A stretch of DNA of 64,000 bases from JAXGYX01 sp040772065 (GTDB taxonomy: Bacteria > Bacillota > Clostridia > Saccharofermentanales > Fastidiosipilaceae), in NCBI GenBank assembly GCA_040772065.1, contig JAXGYX010000001.1:1736001-1800000 (forward strand), read 5' to 3'. Of this stretch, positions 24,525-32,381 are shown piece by piece (the stretch's first letter is position 1; each line of letters starts with the position of its first letter). Both the position numbers and the translations under genes were made by a program. The notes below the pieces were generated by a model. It saw nothing but the letters and a program-made list of their open reading frames with translations. It did no database searches and was not told where the DNA came from.

Positions 24525-24832
24525 TCGACTTCCTCCTGCACCACAGGGATGCCCAGCTTCTTTGCCGCCTGTATTTCCTGAAACATCCCGAAGCTGATCT
24601 GATGGCCAAAGACATGAACCTCATCGCAGTGCCGCATAATTTCAAGGTTCATCTCCATGGCTCGCTCTCGCTCGCTGGCTTTGTCGTCGTCCATAAACTG
24701 CGGAAAGAGAAGATGAGGGGCGATGGGGATATCTCGTTCCTGAACAATTTTTCGGCAGTATCCCTTGGCCTGTTCCGTGTTCGTGCTGATATCTCCCCGA
24801 TAAGGAGAGCAGACATAAATGAGTTTGTTCAT
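24521..24832 (-). CDS. DUF4406 protein (nucleoside deoxyribosyltransferase-like)
   Basis: A 103-aa Rossmann-like protein of the DUF4406/DUF7768 group, distantly related to nucleoside 2-deoxyribosyltransferases. Typical parts are the N-terminal KLIYVCSPYRGD, a helix with AKGYCRKIVQERDIPIAPHLLFPQF, the acid-rich LEIMRHCDEVHVFG, and S(F/Y)GMFQEIQAAKKLGIPV. The ATG at 24832 has AAAGGAG upstream, so the preceding 26 residues of the longer frame are left out. It may act on modified nucleotides or NAD-like ligands; the true substrate is unknown. Confidence 0.85.
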   Translation of the reverse strand: MNKLIYVCSPYRGDISTNTEQAKGYCRKIVQERDIPIAPHLLFPQFMDDDKASERERAMEMNLEIMRHCDEVHVFGHQISFGMFQEIQAAKKLGIPVVQEEVE

Positions 24833-24876
24833 ATAAAAAACTCCTTTCGATAATTTTCGAGAGGAGCAAAACAAAA

Positions 24877-24931
24877 GGGATAATGATCCTCTCACTATCC
24901 CCTTGGACAAGTTATGCGGTTTTGAGTAATT
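24877..24931 (-). promoter_or_regulatory. 44-base conserved intergenic element with hairpin, copy C
   Basis: Reading the minus strand from 24931, the stretch begins AATTACTCAAAA and contains TTGTCCAAGGGG and GTGA, at the same spacing as copies at 35455 and 40569. It ends in a small hairpin (GGAT/ATCC). It lies upstream of the DUF4406 and primase operon. Confidence 0.75.
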
Positions 24932-24944
24932 AGAAAAATTATTT

Positions 24945-25475
24945 TTACAACCAATCTTTCAGGTTTTCAAGCAGCATCGAAAAAATGGCTCTTTTTTTGT
25001 TGTTAACCGTCTTTTGAGAACACCCGACTTTATCTGCAATTTCTCGCTCAGAATGTCCCTCGGAAAATAGCCTAATAATTTCCTGTTCCTCTTTAGAGAA
25101 ACTATCGAGTAATAACTCCAAGGTTTCAGACAAGGCACGTTTTTCGATTGTTTCAGCAAGGCAAGAATCATCTGCAAGAAAGTCGAGCAGGATACTCCCA
25201 AGACCGGCAAATCCGTTCAATGCCTGATCAAGAGATATCCAATCGCTCTTGTAATACTGACAATTATCACAGTCCGCATCACACTTCCAAAAATACTGTT
25301 TGGGGCAAAGACAACGTCCCGCCCGTTGTTCTCGTTTGCGTTTTCTGTTAATAAGCTTCGTTAACTCCTCGTACTGTTCCTCTGTAACCGGAACAAGATC
25401 AACACTATTTCGGTCATTCTCCCTTCTCAAAGGATAGTAGTACTTTTTCGGCTTCTGATTGTCATGTTTTTTCAT
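24945..25475 (-). CDS. Sigma-70 region 4-like transcription factor with Cys cluster
   Basis: A 176-aa regulator. The C-terminal 60 residues are a clear sigma-70 region 4/LuxR-like helix-turn-helix (FSKEEQEIIRLFSEGHSEREIADKVGCSQKTVNNKKRAI, of which EREIADKVGCSQKTVNNKK is the DNA-reading part). The middle contains CLCPKQYFWKCDADCDNCQYYK, i.e. CxC-x8-C-x3-C-x2-C, a probable metal-binding cluster. Such proteins are common in mobile elements and prophages of Clostridia. It is the first gene of the minus-strand early operon, and it directly follows a highly structured intergenic region. Control of phage early or middle genes is inferred. Confidence 0.78.
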   Translation of the reverse strand: MKKHDNQKPKKYYYPLRRENDRNSVDLVPVTEEQYEELTKLINRKRKREQRAGRCLCPKQYFWKCDADCDNCQYYKSDWISLDQALNGFAGLGSILLDFLADDSCLAETIEKRALSETLELLLDSFSKEEQEIIRLFSEGHSEREIADKVGCSQKTVNNKKRAIFSMLLENLKDWL

Positions 25476-25500
25476 AGATTGTCCTTTCCGCCTGACCTGC

Positions 25501-25757
25501 TAAGGCGGTGAGGACACATAAAAAGCCGATGTGTTTGATGCGAAGCCGGTTTCTTAGATGCCTAAAATGGGCATGACAAATAACGGTGGATGCATCAAAC
25601 ATGTTCGATATTCATCGAACGTCTACTTGATATGCACCTCACCGCCTTAATGGCCATCTCAGGCTGTGAGATTTATTGATGCTGTATCAGCATCTGGTTC
25701 TATTATTTCTGATCTTGAAAAAGCACGACCAACTTGCCGAGTTGGGCAAAAAACCCA
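25501..25757 (-). ncRNA. Candidate structured RNA or cis element between the RM operon and the early phage operon
   Basis: The region holds no gene but many inverted repeats. A 13-bp perfect stem (25501-25513 with 25637-25649) encloses a 10-bp stem (25532-25541 with 25592-25601), a 7-bp hairpin (25603-25620), a 5-bp hairpin (25558-25574) and a 6-bp hairpin (25514-25534). Three more hairpins follow at 25656-25672 (6 bp), 25678-25694 (7 bp) and 25729-25745 (6 bp). The strand cannot be proven because stems are palindromic; minus is preferred as it leads into the sigma-like gene. I recognise no known RNA family. Confidence 0.5.
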
Positions 25758-25787
25758 GTATTATCACGGCTTTTAGAATTCGAGCAT

Positions 25788-25813
25788 AAAAAAAGAGCCC
25801 TTAAAAAGGCTCT
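25788..25813 (-). terminator. Intrinsic terminator of the RM operon
   Basis: Minus-strand hairpin AGAGCC-TTTTTAA-GGGCTCT followed by seven T, 30 bases after the stop of the ImmA/IrrE gene. This marks the 3' end of the restriction-modification transcript. Confidence 0.88.
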
Positions 25814-25842
25814 AAACCAACTCATTGAGTTGAAAATATTTT

Positions 25843-27414
25843 TTAATTTCTAGATTTTGTTCCTAAAGGCTCTATTTCCTTTATTTCAAGAAGAATATTG
25901 AAGTCTGCTAAAGATATCTTGGGGAAATTTTCCAGTATTTGAATATATGTCTTATCAGGCTCACGATAATCATCAAGCCTATGATTTGCTTTGCTGAGCA
26001 AGCGGTCTATCATTCTTAATCGTAGCTTTAAAGCAATAGCAATGGTTAATAGCTGATCCTTGGTCATGTTGTTTTTATTATTATTTCTTATCAACCCGAA
26101 ATAGTTTTTATGAAGTTCCGTTTCATTCTCAAAATCTTCTGGGCTCTTCCAGTTCCTTTTTTCGAACATATGCCAAAGGCACTGACATAACGTAGTATCC
26201 GGGTCACTAATCAGTCTTATTAAATCTTTTTCTTCCTCATAATTGTTTCTGGAGATCTCTGCAAGAGCATAAGAATAAATCTGTCCTTCTTCTTTTAGCT
26301 TTAAATTGGATTGGAAGTGTGGGTGGAAGGCATATAACCTCTTATCTGTTTCGACTATTTTCTTTAGGAAAGCAAACTTTGAAATATCGGCATCGCTATA
26401 TGCGTAGTCAGTAAAATGAAACTCTCTGATGTTAATTACAGATCTGGATAAGTTTTTCCTAACCGAATTGCTCAGATGCAGGTCTCCATCCGCATCAACG
26501 CTAATATTTTTGCTCTCAGGTAGGACGAAATACCCATCAACATAAATAAAATTGCCGGCTCTAATCCATTTGCTGAAGTCCGGATTTTCTTCTATCATCT
26601 TGAACGCCTCAATAGGCGAAAGGGAGATAAACTCCTTTGATACCTCAGCATCAAAATAGACATCAGAATAATCGGCGAATTTCCTTACCGTTTCTTCCAG
26701 CCCTACTTCCAGCAATCTATATTTAGCCGAACTTTTTGAAACAATGAAAAAATCAGACAAGCCATCTACTAACTCGGCGCAGGATATATTCGGATTTTCT
26801 TTCATCAAAGATAATGCTTTGTTCGTAAAAGAATTGCGCGGCATTAGTATACGAGGAGCAAGGCGATGTGCCTGCCACTCTAACCAATAAACCTCATTTT
26901 CCTTTGTCTTCTTTCCTTCAGCAGGCCGAAAAAAAGTCTTCGACTGCCTGCACATGATTGGATAAAGCTTTTCTGCTGCTCGTCTGTATTTAATTTTCAA
27001 AATTTCAAAATATCTCTTATCCTTTTCCCAGTGAAGCATTTCATGAACAAGTGTATTACGCTTAGCTCCTTCTCCATAGTATGCTGAGGAGTAAGGGTCA
27101 ATAAGTAATGTGCCTGCCTCAAAAAAGGCCTCTTTATACTCATTCTTCTCTCTATCGTAGATTTTTACATCGCTATCTAAAAGTAAGCAACAACCGAAAA
27201 TATCCAAGTTCTCAGACAACCCTATTTCTCGAACGGTCAATCGCATCTTTTGAATAATCTCTTCAACAGGAAGAGGCATCGGTTTAAGCAATGCCTCTTT
27301 GCAATATTTCGTCAAAAATTTTGAAGCATAATCATCAAGTCGGTTAGAACCCAGGATAAGCGCTCCGGTATTTTTGTTTATATCAAAAACATCACTTGTT
27401 GCTTTCCTCTTCAT
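25843..27414 (-). CDS. Large ImmA/IrrE-type metallopeptidase
   Basis: A 523-aa protein. Residues about 35-230 form an ImmA/IrrE-type zinc peptidase domain: the metal-binding HEMLHW near residue 125 and, downstream, WLEWQAHRLAPRILMPRNSF, the usual third-ligand helix. Classic ImmA proteins are about 150 aa and cut phage repressors; this one has about 290 more residues of unknown fold, mainly helical at the end (TKDQLLTIAIALKLRLRMIDRLL, ISLADFNILLEI). It is the last gene of the restriction-modification operon and overlaps the YgjP-type gene by 23 bases. A role as a protease linked to defence or its control is inferred. Confidence 0.82.
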   Translation of the reverse strand: MKRKATSDVFDINKNTGALILGSNRLDDYASKFLTKYCKEALLKPMPLPVEEIIQKMRLTVREIGLSENLDIFGCCLLLDSDVKIYDREKNEYKEAFFEAGTLLIDPYSSAYYGEGAKRNTLVHEMLHWEKDKRYFEILKIKYRRAAEKLYPIMCRQSKTFFRPAEGKKTKENEVYWLEWQAHRLAPRILMPRNSFTNKALSLMKENPNISCAELVDGLSDFFIVSKSSAKYRLLEVGLEETVRKFADYSDVYFDAEVSKEFISLSPIEAFKMIEENPDFSKWIRAGNFIYVDGYFVLPESKNISVDADGDLHLSNSVRKNLSRSVINIREFHFTDYAYSDADISKFAFLKKIVETDKRLYAFHPHFQSNLKLKEEGQIYSYALAEISRNNYEEEKDLIRLISDPDTTLCQCLWHMFEKRNWKSPEDFENETELHKNYFGLIRNNNKNNMTKDQLLTIAIALKLRLRMIDRLLSKANHRLDDYREPDKTYIQILENFPKISLADFNILLEIKEIEPLGTKSRN

Positions 27415-28144
27415 TAAATAGCTGCTCCTCGTTCTCTAAATAAGCCAATGGCATCTGCTCCAATTTTTTTTGTGCATCTCTCCAGGTAGGAAAATATTTA
27501 TCCATTAATGCATAAAATCTGTGGGTGTGATTTTTTTCCATAAGGTGAACCAACTCATGAGTAACAATATATTCAAGACACTCTATGGGCTTCTTTGCAA
27601 GTTGAAGATTAATCCAGATTCTGCGTTTTTCAATATTGCATGTGCCCCACTTTGTTTTCATGTTTTTTACACGATATTCGTTTGCCGATATGCCCATTCT
27701 TTGTTCAATCGGTTCAGTGATATTTTCGAGTACTCTTTTTAAGTCCTTTCTATACCACTCATTAAACGCCCGTTCCTTTGACTCTCTTGTTGCATTCTCC
27801 GGCACTGTAAAAATAATCTTATTGGGGACTTTTTTAATTTTGTATTTTGTTCCTTCTCTAATTACTTCCAACATATACGGCTTACCCCATAAATAATGGG
27901 ATTCACCGGAAACATACTCTCGGCGACTTTGTCTATTTTGTGCCTGCATGCGTTCCCTTACTGCCGTTATCTCAGGGAGTTTTTTCAAAACAAAAAGCTT
28001 GATCTCGTCATCCGGATATGTGCTCGGAGAACTAACCGTCACTTTACCTTCAGGAGGGAGGACTCTTATATATAAATTTTTTAGATTTTTCTTTTTCGTA
28101 ACCTCAACAGGAATACCTCCTATGAGGTGATTGCTACATGTCAT
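27392..28144 (-). CDS. YgjP-like (SprT/M48-type) zinc metallopeptidase
   Basis: A 250-aa protein of the YgjP/DUF45 metallopeptidase family. Landmarks are the N-terminal beta-rich part (NLYIRVLPPEGKVTVSSPSTYPD), MKTKWGTCNIEKRRIWINLQLAKKP before the active site, and the zinc motif VTHELVHLMEKNHTHRFY near residues 193-210 with HExxH and a downstream His. In many genomes this gene lies beside hsdR of type I restriction systems, as here: it overlaps the hsdR stop by 11 bases. Its substrate is unknown. Confidence 0.9.
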   Translation of the reverse strand: MTCSNHLIGGIPVEVTKKKNLKNLYIRVLPPEGKVTVSSPSTYPDDEIKLFVLKKLPEITAVRERMQAQNRQSRREYVSGESHYLWGKPYMLEVIREGTKYKIKKVPNKIIFTVPENATRESKERAFNEWYRKDLKRVLENITEPIEQRMGISANEYRVKNMKTKWGTCNIEKRRIWINLQLAKKPIECLEYIVTHELVHLMEKNHTHRFYALMDKYFPTWRDAQKKLEQMPLAYLENEEQLFNEEESNK

Positions 28145-31100
28145 ATTCTTCCTGCCTTTCTATGATTTCGAATATCTCTCCGACATAATTTTCCGCCTGA
28201 CCTTTGTCATGGTATTTCAGTAATTCCTTATATATAGCACCTTTAATATTATTCTGCTTTTGAGCGTTCCTCTTCCAGGCAGAGCGAAGGGAAGCATGGA
28301 TAGCCTGATCCATCGAAATCGCTAATGCCTCATCATCGAAAAAGTCATATAAGGCTCGTTTAGCTGCACTGTCTTTGAGAGAGTCCGGATACTCGCCGCT
28401 TTCTTCAGGATGCAAAATAGAATTTGCCAGTTCCACAACTTGACGCAGGTATTCTTCGTAACTCAAAGCTTCAATACGCCTTTGTTCAATAATCTCTTCC
28501 AGCATCTCAGAAAGCTTCCCATAGTATTTGGGATTGGAAGACATCTTTTTAACAATTTCATGCCTCATATTGTTATCAATGGTTTCCGCTTTAGCATTAT
28601 CGTCTCCCGGCAAAGCGTCAATAATGGCATCGACTGGTGTCGTTGTGTCTTTATCAATCAAGGCTTCCACTAAGCTCATATCATTTAATTTACTGATAAC
28701 CCGGGAATCTTCTGCCTTTATATAGGTGTCAAGGATATAGCGCATGTCGGACTCATACGGTTTTAGGTCAATATAATCATTACTGGCTAAGCGGATCATA
28801 TCTTTAATGCGGTTGTAGCCATAGATGTCCTTACGAATCTTCTCAACATCTTTTTCGGAATACTTGTAATCGCTAACCAATCTATCGCAACAGTCAGCAA
28901 AAGACCTGGTTAGAGAAGATGTTAGAGAGTAGAGGATATCCCTTTTCCCTACAAACTCATCGGCATCACTTTCACTGGCATCACCACAGAAATACCTTAT
29001 GTAATCCAAATCCTCCGGATTGTCACCAACATTCTGAAGAAGGTCGCCAAGGGATGCCATTGCACCTACCATTTCCGCTTTTGCTTCGTCATAACGGCTC
29101 TTAAGTAAACCTTCCACATCTTCTTTGTCATAGTCTTCGAAAGCTCCACCGGTATAATCAGCAATGGCGAGCTGAAGGTTTCTAAACAAATCCATGTAAT
29201 CAACAATATAACCAAAGTCCTTATCGTCGCCGTCCGGTCTATTTACTCGGCATATTGCCTGAAATAAATCGTGATCACGCATGGATTTATCAATATAAAT
29301 ATAGGTGGCAGAGGGAGCATCAAAACCGGTGAGGAGCTTATCAACAACAATGAGAAGCTTCATTGAAGCAGGTTCATTAATAAATTTTTCCTTTGCCTCC
29401 TTTTCAAATTCCATGACTCCTTTTCCTTGTAGCATCCGGTCGTAAACGGACTTTTTATACTCATCTTCACTTGTTTGATCCGGATCACTTGTAGCTGTTC
29501 TTACACTTGCCGCATCCGGTTCAAATGATGTTACAACAGCACACTTTTTAAATCCCAGGCTGTTGAAGATACCCCAATACCTGCAAGCTTCATAAATACT
29601 GTTTGCGACAAGTAGAGCCGTTCCTCGATCATTTTTCAGACGGGACTTAAGACTCATATCAAAAATGATATCGCTTGCAATCTTTTCCAGCCGTTGCCTT
29701 GCACTGTAAAGCTTGTTCATTGAAGTCCAGCTTTGTTTTAACTGTGTCTTTGCCTGAACAGTAAGTCCTTTCGTTTTGTCTTCAAACCACAGATCTACTT
29801 TTTCTTTGCTGGACAAATCTTGATCAATATCCCGTGCCTCATAGCGAAGATCAAGCACGACTCCATCAGCTACACCTTCGTCAAATTTATAGGTATGAAT
29901 ATAGGGGCCGAAAATTTCAAGACTGGTCTTTTTGTCTTTCTTGAGAAGGGGCGTACCTGTAAAGCCGATTAGGACTGCATCGGGCATGATTGTTTTCACA
30001 GCCTCATGCAGTTTTCCGGAATTTGTTCTGTGGCATTCATCAATAAAAGCGATGATGTTACCTTTTGCCTTAAAATCCTCAGGCAGATTTCTTAAAAGCT
30101 CTTTCAGATACTTATCGACATCAGCTTGACCACCTGCGTTATGGCCATATTTATGAATAAGAGAGCAAATGATATTCGCCTCTTTACTATTGAGCAAACC
30201 ATGTAAGTGCTTTGTGCTTCTGGCACGAATCACATTTTCTTCTACATCTAAAAAAAGGCTTTCGATTTGATCATCCAGTTCTTCCCGGTCAGTAATGATG
30301 ACTACTCGACTGTCATCAATATTTTCTATTATCCATTTGGTAAGCCAAACCATAATCAGGGACTTGCCCGAACCTTGCGTGTTCCAGATGATGCCGCCTT
30401 CTTTTTCTTTGATTTTTGCTCTGGCGGCAATATTGGCAAAATATTGATTGTGTCTGGCGATTTTTTTAGTTCCGGCATCAAAGATAATGAAATCATGCAT
30501 AAAGGAAAAGAAACGCTCTTTATAACATAGAGAAATAATCCCGTTTCGCAATTTATTATCTGTTTGCAGGCTTTTTATCGTTTTTGACAGCTCATCTTTT
30601 GCATGGATGTCTTCCCGCCATTCAAGAAAATATTTCTCTATTGTCCCAACAGTGCCATACTTCAAGCCTTCCGCTTCATTTCCGGCAAATATCAATTGAA
30701 CCGTGTGATAAAATGCCTGGATATTTTCTTTACGCTGACTCGTTAAGCTTTGACGAATACCTTTGCCAACACTTACACAAGACCTTTTCAGTTCAAAAAC
30801 AGCTAAGGCTATCCCATTTACATAGATGACGAGGTCAGGTCTGTGATAATGATGCCCGTCATAGCATGAGGTCGTCACTTCCTCCGCTAGGTAAAAATCA
30901 TTATTTTCTATATTTTTCCAATCGATATAATGAACCGTCTGACGTTTGTTATCGTCATCTTTTACACCCTGTCTTCCATATCGCAACAGGGAATAAATCT
31001 CTTTGTTGACTTTATACAGACTATCCACTTGATTTCCGGCAAGACGAACAAGTTCAGAAACCGCAAGATCAATCAGTTCTTTTTTATATCCTCTTTTTTC

Positions 31101-31241
31101 TAGATTTTTTTTAAGAAGTTCGGGCTTGATGCACCGATTGTTTTGATCTTCCAAGTTTCCTAAAAAAGTATAGCCGAGGTCGTTAATAATCCATGATTTG
31201 ACCCTGTTTTGTAATTTTCGTTCTTTATCAACACTAGCCAT
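28134..31241 (-). CDS. hsdR: Type I restriction enzyme, R subunit
   Basis: The translocase and nuclease subunit, 1035 aa. The PD-(D/E)XK nuclease near residues 125-155 has DLVIYVNGIALAVFELKRS with D, E and K in place. The superfamily 2 motor has Walker A WNTQGSGKSLIMVW near residue 289, the DEAD-like FIDECHRTNSG near residue 405, IGFTGTP, and motif VI QAICRVNRPDGD near residue 675. The C-terminal 280 residues are helical and bind the methylase core. Length is normal. It begins 9 bases after hsdS, in the order M-S-R. All key residues seem intact. Confidence 0.96.
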   Translation of the reverse strand: MASVDKERKLQNRVKSWIINDLGYTFLGNLEDQNNRCIKPELLKKNLEKRGYKKELIDLAVSELVRLAGNQVDSLYKVNKEIYSLLRYGRQGVKDDDNKRQTVHYIDWKNIENNDFYLAEEVTTSCYDGHHYHRPDLVIYVNGIALAVFELKRSCVSVGKGIRQSLTSQRKENIQAFYHTVQLIFAGNEAEGLKYGTVGTIEKYFLEWREDIHAKDELSKTIKSLQTDNKLRNGIISLCYKERFFSFMHDFIIFDAGTKKIARHNQYFANIAARAKIKEKEGGIIWNTQGSGKSLIMVWLTKWIIENIDDSRVVIITDREELDDQIESLFLDVEENVIRARSTKHLHGLLNSKEANIICSLIHKYGHNAGGQADVDKYLKELLRNLPEDFKAKGNIIAFIDECHRTNSGKLHEAVKTIMPDAVLIGFTGTPLLKKDKKTSLEIFGPYIHTYKFDEGVADGVVLDLRYEARDIDQDLSSKEKVDLWFEDKTKGLTVQAKTQLKQSWTSMNKLYSARQRLEKIASDIIFDMSLKSRLKNDRGTALLVANSIYEACRYWGIFNSLGFKKCAVVTSFEPDAASVRTATSDPDQTSEDEYKKSVYDRMLQGKGVMEFEKEAKEKFINEPASMKLLIVVDKLLTGFDAPSATYIYIDKSMRDHDLFQAICRVNRPDGDDKDFGYIVDYMDLFRNLQLAIADYTGGAFEDYDKEDVEGLLKSRYDEAKAEMVGAMASLGDLLQNVGDNPEDLDYIRYFCGDASESDADEFVGKRDILYSLTSSLTRSFADCCDRLVSDYKYSEKDVEKIRKDIYGYNRIKDMIRLASNDYIDLKPYESDMRYILDTYIKAEDSRVISKLNDMSLVEALIDKDTTTPVDAIIDALPGDDNAKAETIDNNMRHEIVKKMSSNPKYYGKLSEMLEEIIEQRRIEALSYEEYLRQVVELANSILHPEESGEYPDSLKDSAAKRALYDFFDDEALAISMDQAIHASLRSAWKRNAQKQNNIKGAIYKELLKYHDKGQAENYVGEIFEIIERQEEYDM

Positions 31242-31250
31242 ATTGACCTC

Positions 31251-32381
31251 CTATACTAATCGAATCTTTCCGGTTAACAAATCATCCATTGCGCCGGCTT
31301 TCATTCGCAGGACTTTTTCTTTTTCAAGTTCAAGATTGTCTAGCTCTTCGTCCATCGCCGTGAGGATGGAGGCAATGGCTTGTTGTTCTTTGATATCAGT
31401 GGGAACAACTACATTAATTTTTCCTAAGCTCACTGGGTTAATAGCCGGGTAACTGGTGCCGGTACAATTGTCCAAAACCTTATCTACAAAAGTGTTTGTT
31501 CTAATTAGAAAGAAAAGAAATTCGCAATCATTTTCAGTTCTCAATTGGGCATAACCAGTTGAGAACACATATTGCCCCTCATTCTTCTTAAACAGATAGT
31601 TGTTTTTTTGATACGGTCTAACTGTTTGAAAAAAAACATCTCCCCAGCTAGCTAATCTTTGAGCACGAGAAGGGGCCGTACTTTTGTTTTCCTTCCGCAA
31701 TGCTGTGAGTTTGATTCCCACTACTGATTCTAAGTCAACATAAAAGAATTCTTCTGGGACTACAGAAACAGGGTTGATTAAAGCAAAGTGGGAGATTGGC
31801 ATCTCTTCCCACTCACCATCAAACCCATCCAGCCGCACCTTTCCCGTAACCAAATCCTCTAAGGCACCGTCTCGGATGGCCTTTTTCTTTTCAATCAGTT
31901 CGGTCAGATTGTCGATATGCTCGTCAAAAGTGGAGAGAGTGTCGGCTATAGCTTGTTGCTCCTTAATGTTCGAAGGGATTGTAATTTCTATGTTTTTCAG
32001 TGTTTTGGCATTTAATTTTGCTCTAGTTCCACCAACCAGCAGGGAAACATAATCCACTTTTTTCAATGCATAAGAAAGGTACTTCGTATCTACGTATGAA
32101 CTATTTCCTTTGAGAACATGAGCATGGTTATTTACCCATATTTTCCCGTTAACATGTCTGACTGGATAATCAAATAAATCTGTTGCCCCATCCTCGGCGA
32201 GCAAAACGAATTCACCGTCATGAGTAAAACCTTTTACATAATCCTGAATACCATTTGCTCCGTAATATGGGGTTGAGCCCCTCACTCGTAGATTTTCTGC
32301 AACAGGAACTCTGTATTTGTCGAAGTTTAGCGATACATCTCCAACTGCGTATTTTTTCCAATCCTTCGGATAAGCTACCAT
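31251..32381 (-). CDS. hsdS: Type I restriction enzyme, specificity subunit
   Basis: A 376-aa DNA-recognition subunit with two target-recognition domains separated by conserved helical repeats. Repeat 1 (about residues 140-185) has IKEQQAIADTLSTFDEHIDNL then LVTGKVRL; repeat 2 (about residues 330-376) has IKEQQAIASILTAMDEELDNL then LLTGKIRLV. This internal symmetry is diagnostic. The first recognition domain is residues 1-140, the second about 190-330. It overlaps the hsdM end by 7 bases. The recognised sequence cannot be predicted by eye. Confidence 0.95.
   Translation of the reverse strand: MVAYPKDWKKYAVGDVSLNFDKYRVPVAENLRVRGSTPYYGANGIQDYVKGFTHDGEFVLLAEDGATDLFDYPVRHVNGKIWVNNHAHVLKGNSSYVDTKYLSYALKKVDYVSLLVGGTRAKLNAKTLKNIEITIPSNIKEQQAIADTLSTFDEHIDNLTELIEKKKAIRDGALEDLVTGKVRLDGFDGEWEEMPISHFALINPVSVVPEEFFYVDLESVVGIKLTALRKENKSTAPSRAQRLASWGDVFFQTVRPYQKNNYLFKKNEGQYVFSTGYAQLRTENDCEFLFFLIRTNTFVDKVLDNCTGTSYPAINPVSLGKINVVVPTDIKEQQAIASILTAMDEELDNLELEKEKVLRMKAGAMDDLLTGKIRLV

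Noticed and set aside
25501..25757. Retron-type RNA (13-bp a1/a2-like outer stem)
   Set aside because: No reverse transcriptase gene lies within the window, so the structured region is reported without assigning this class.
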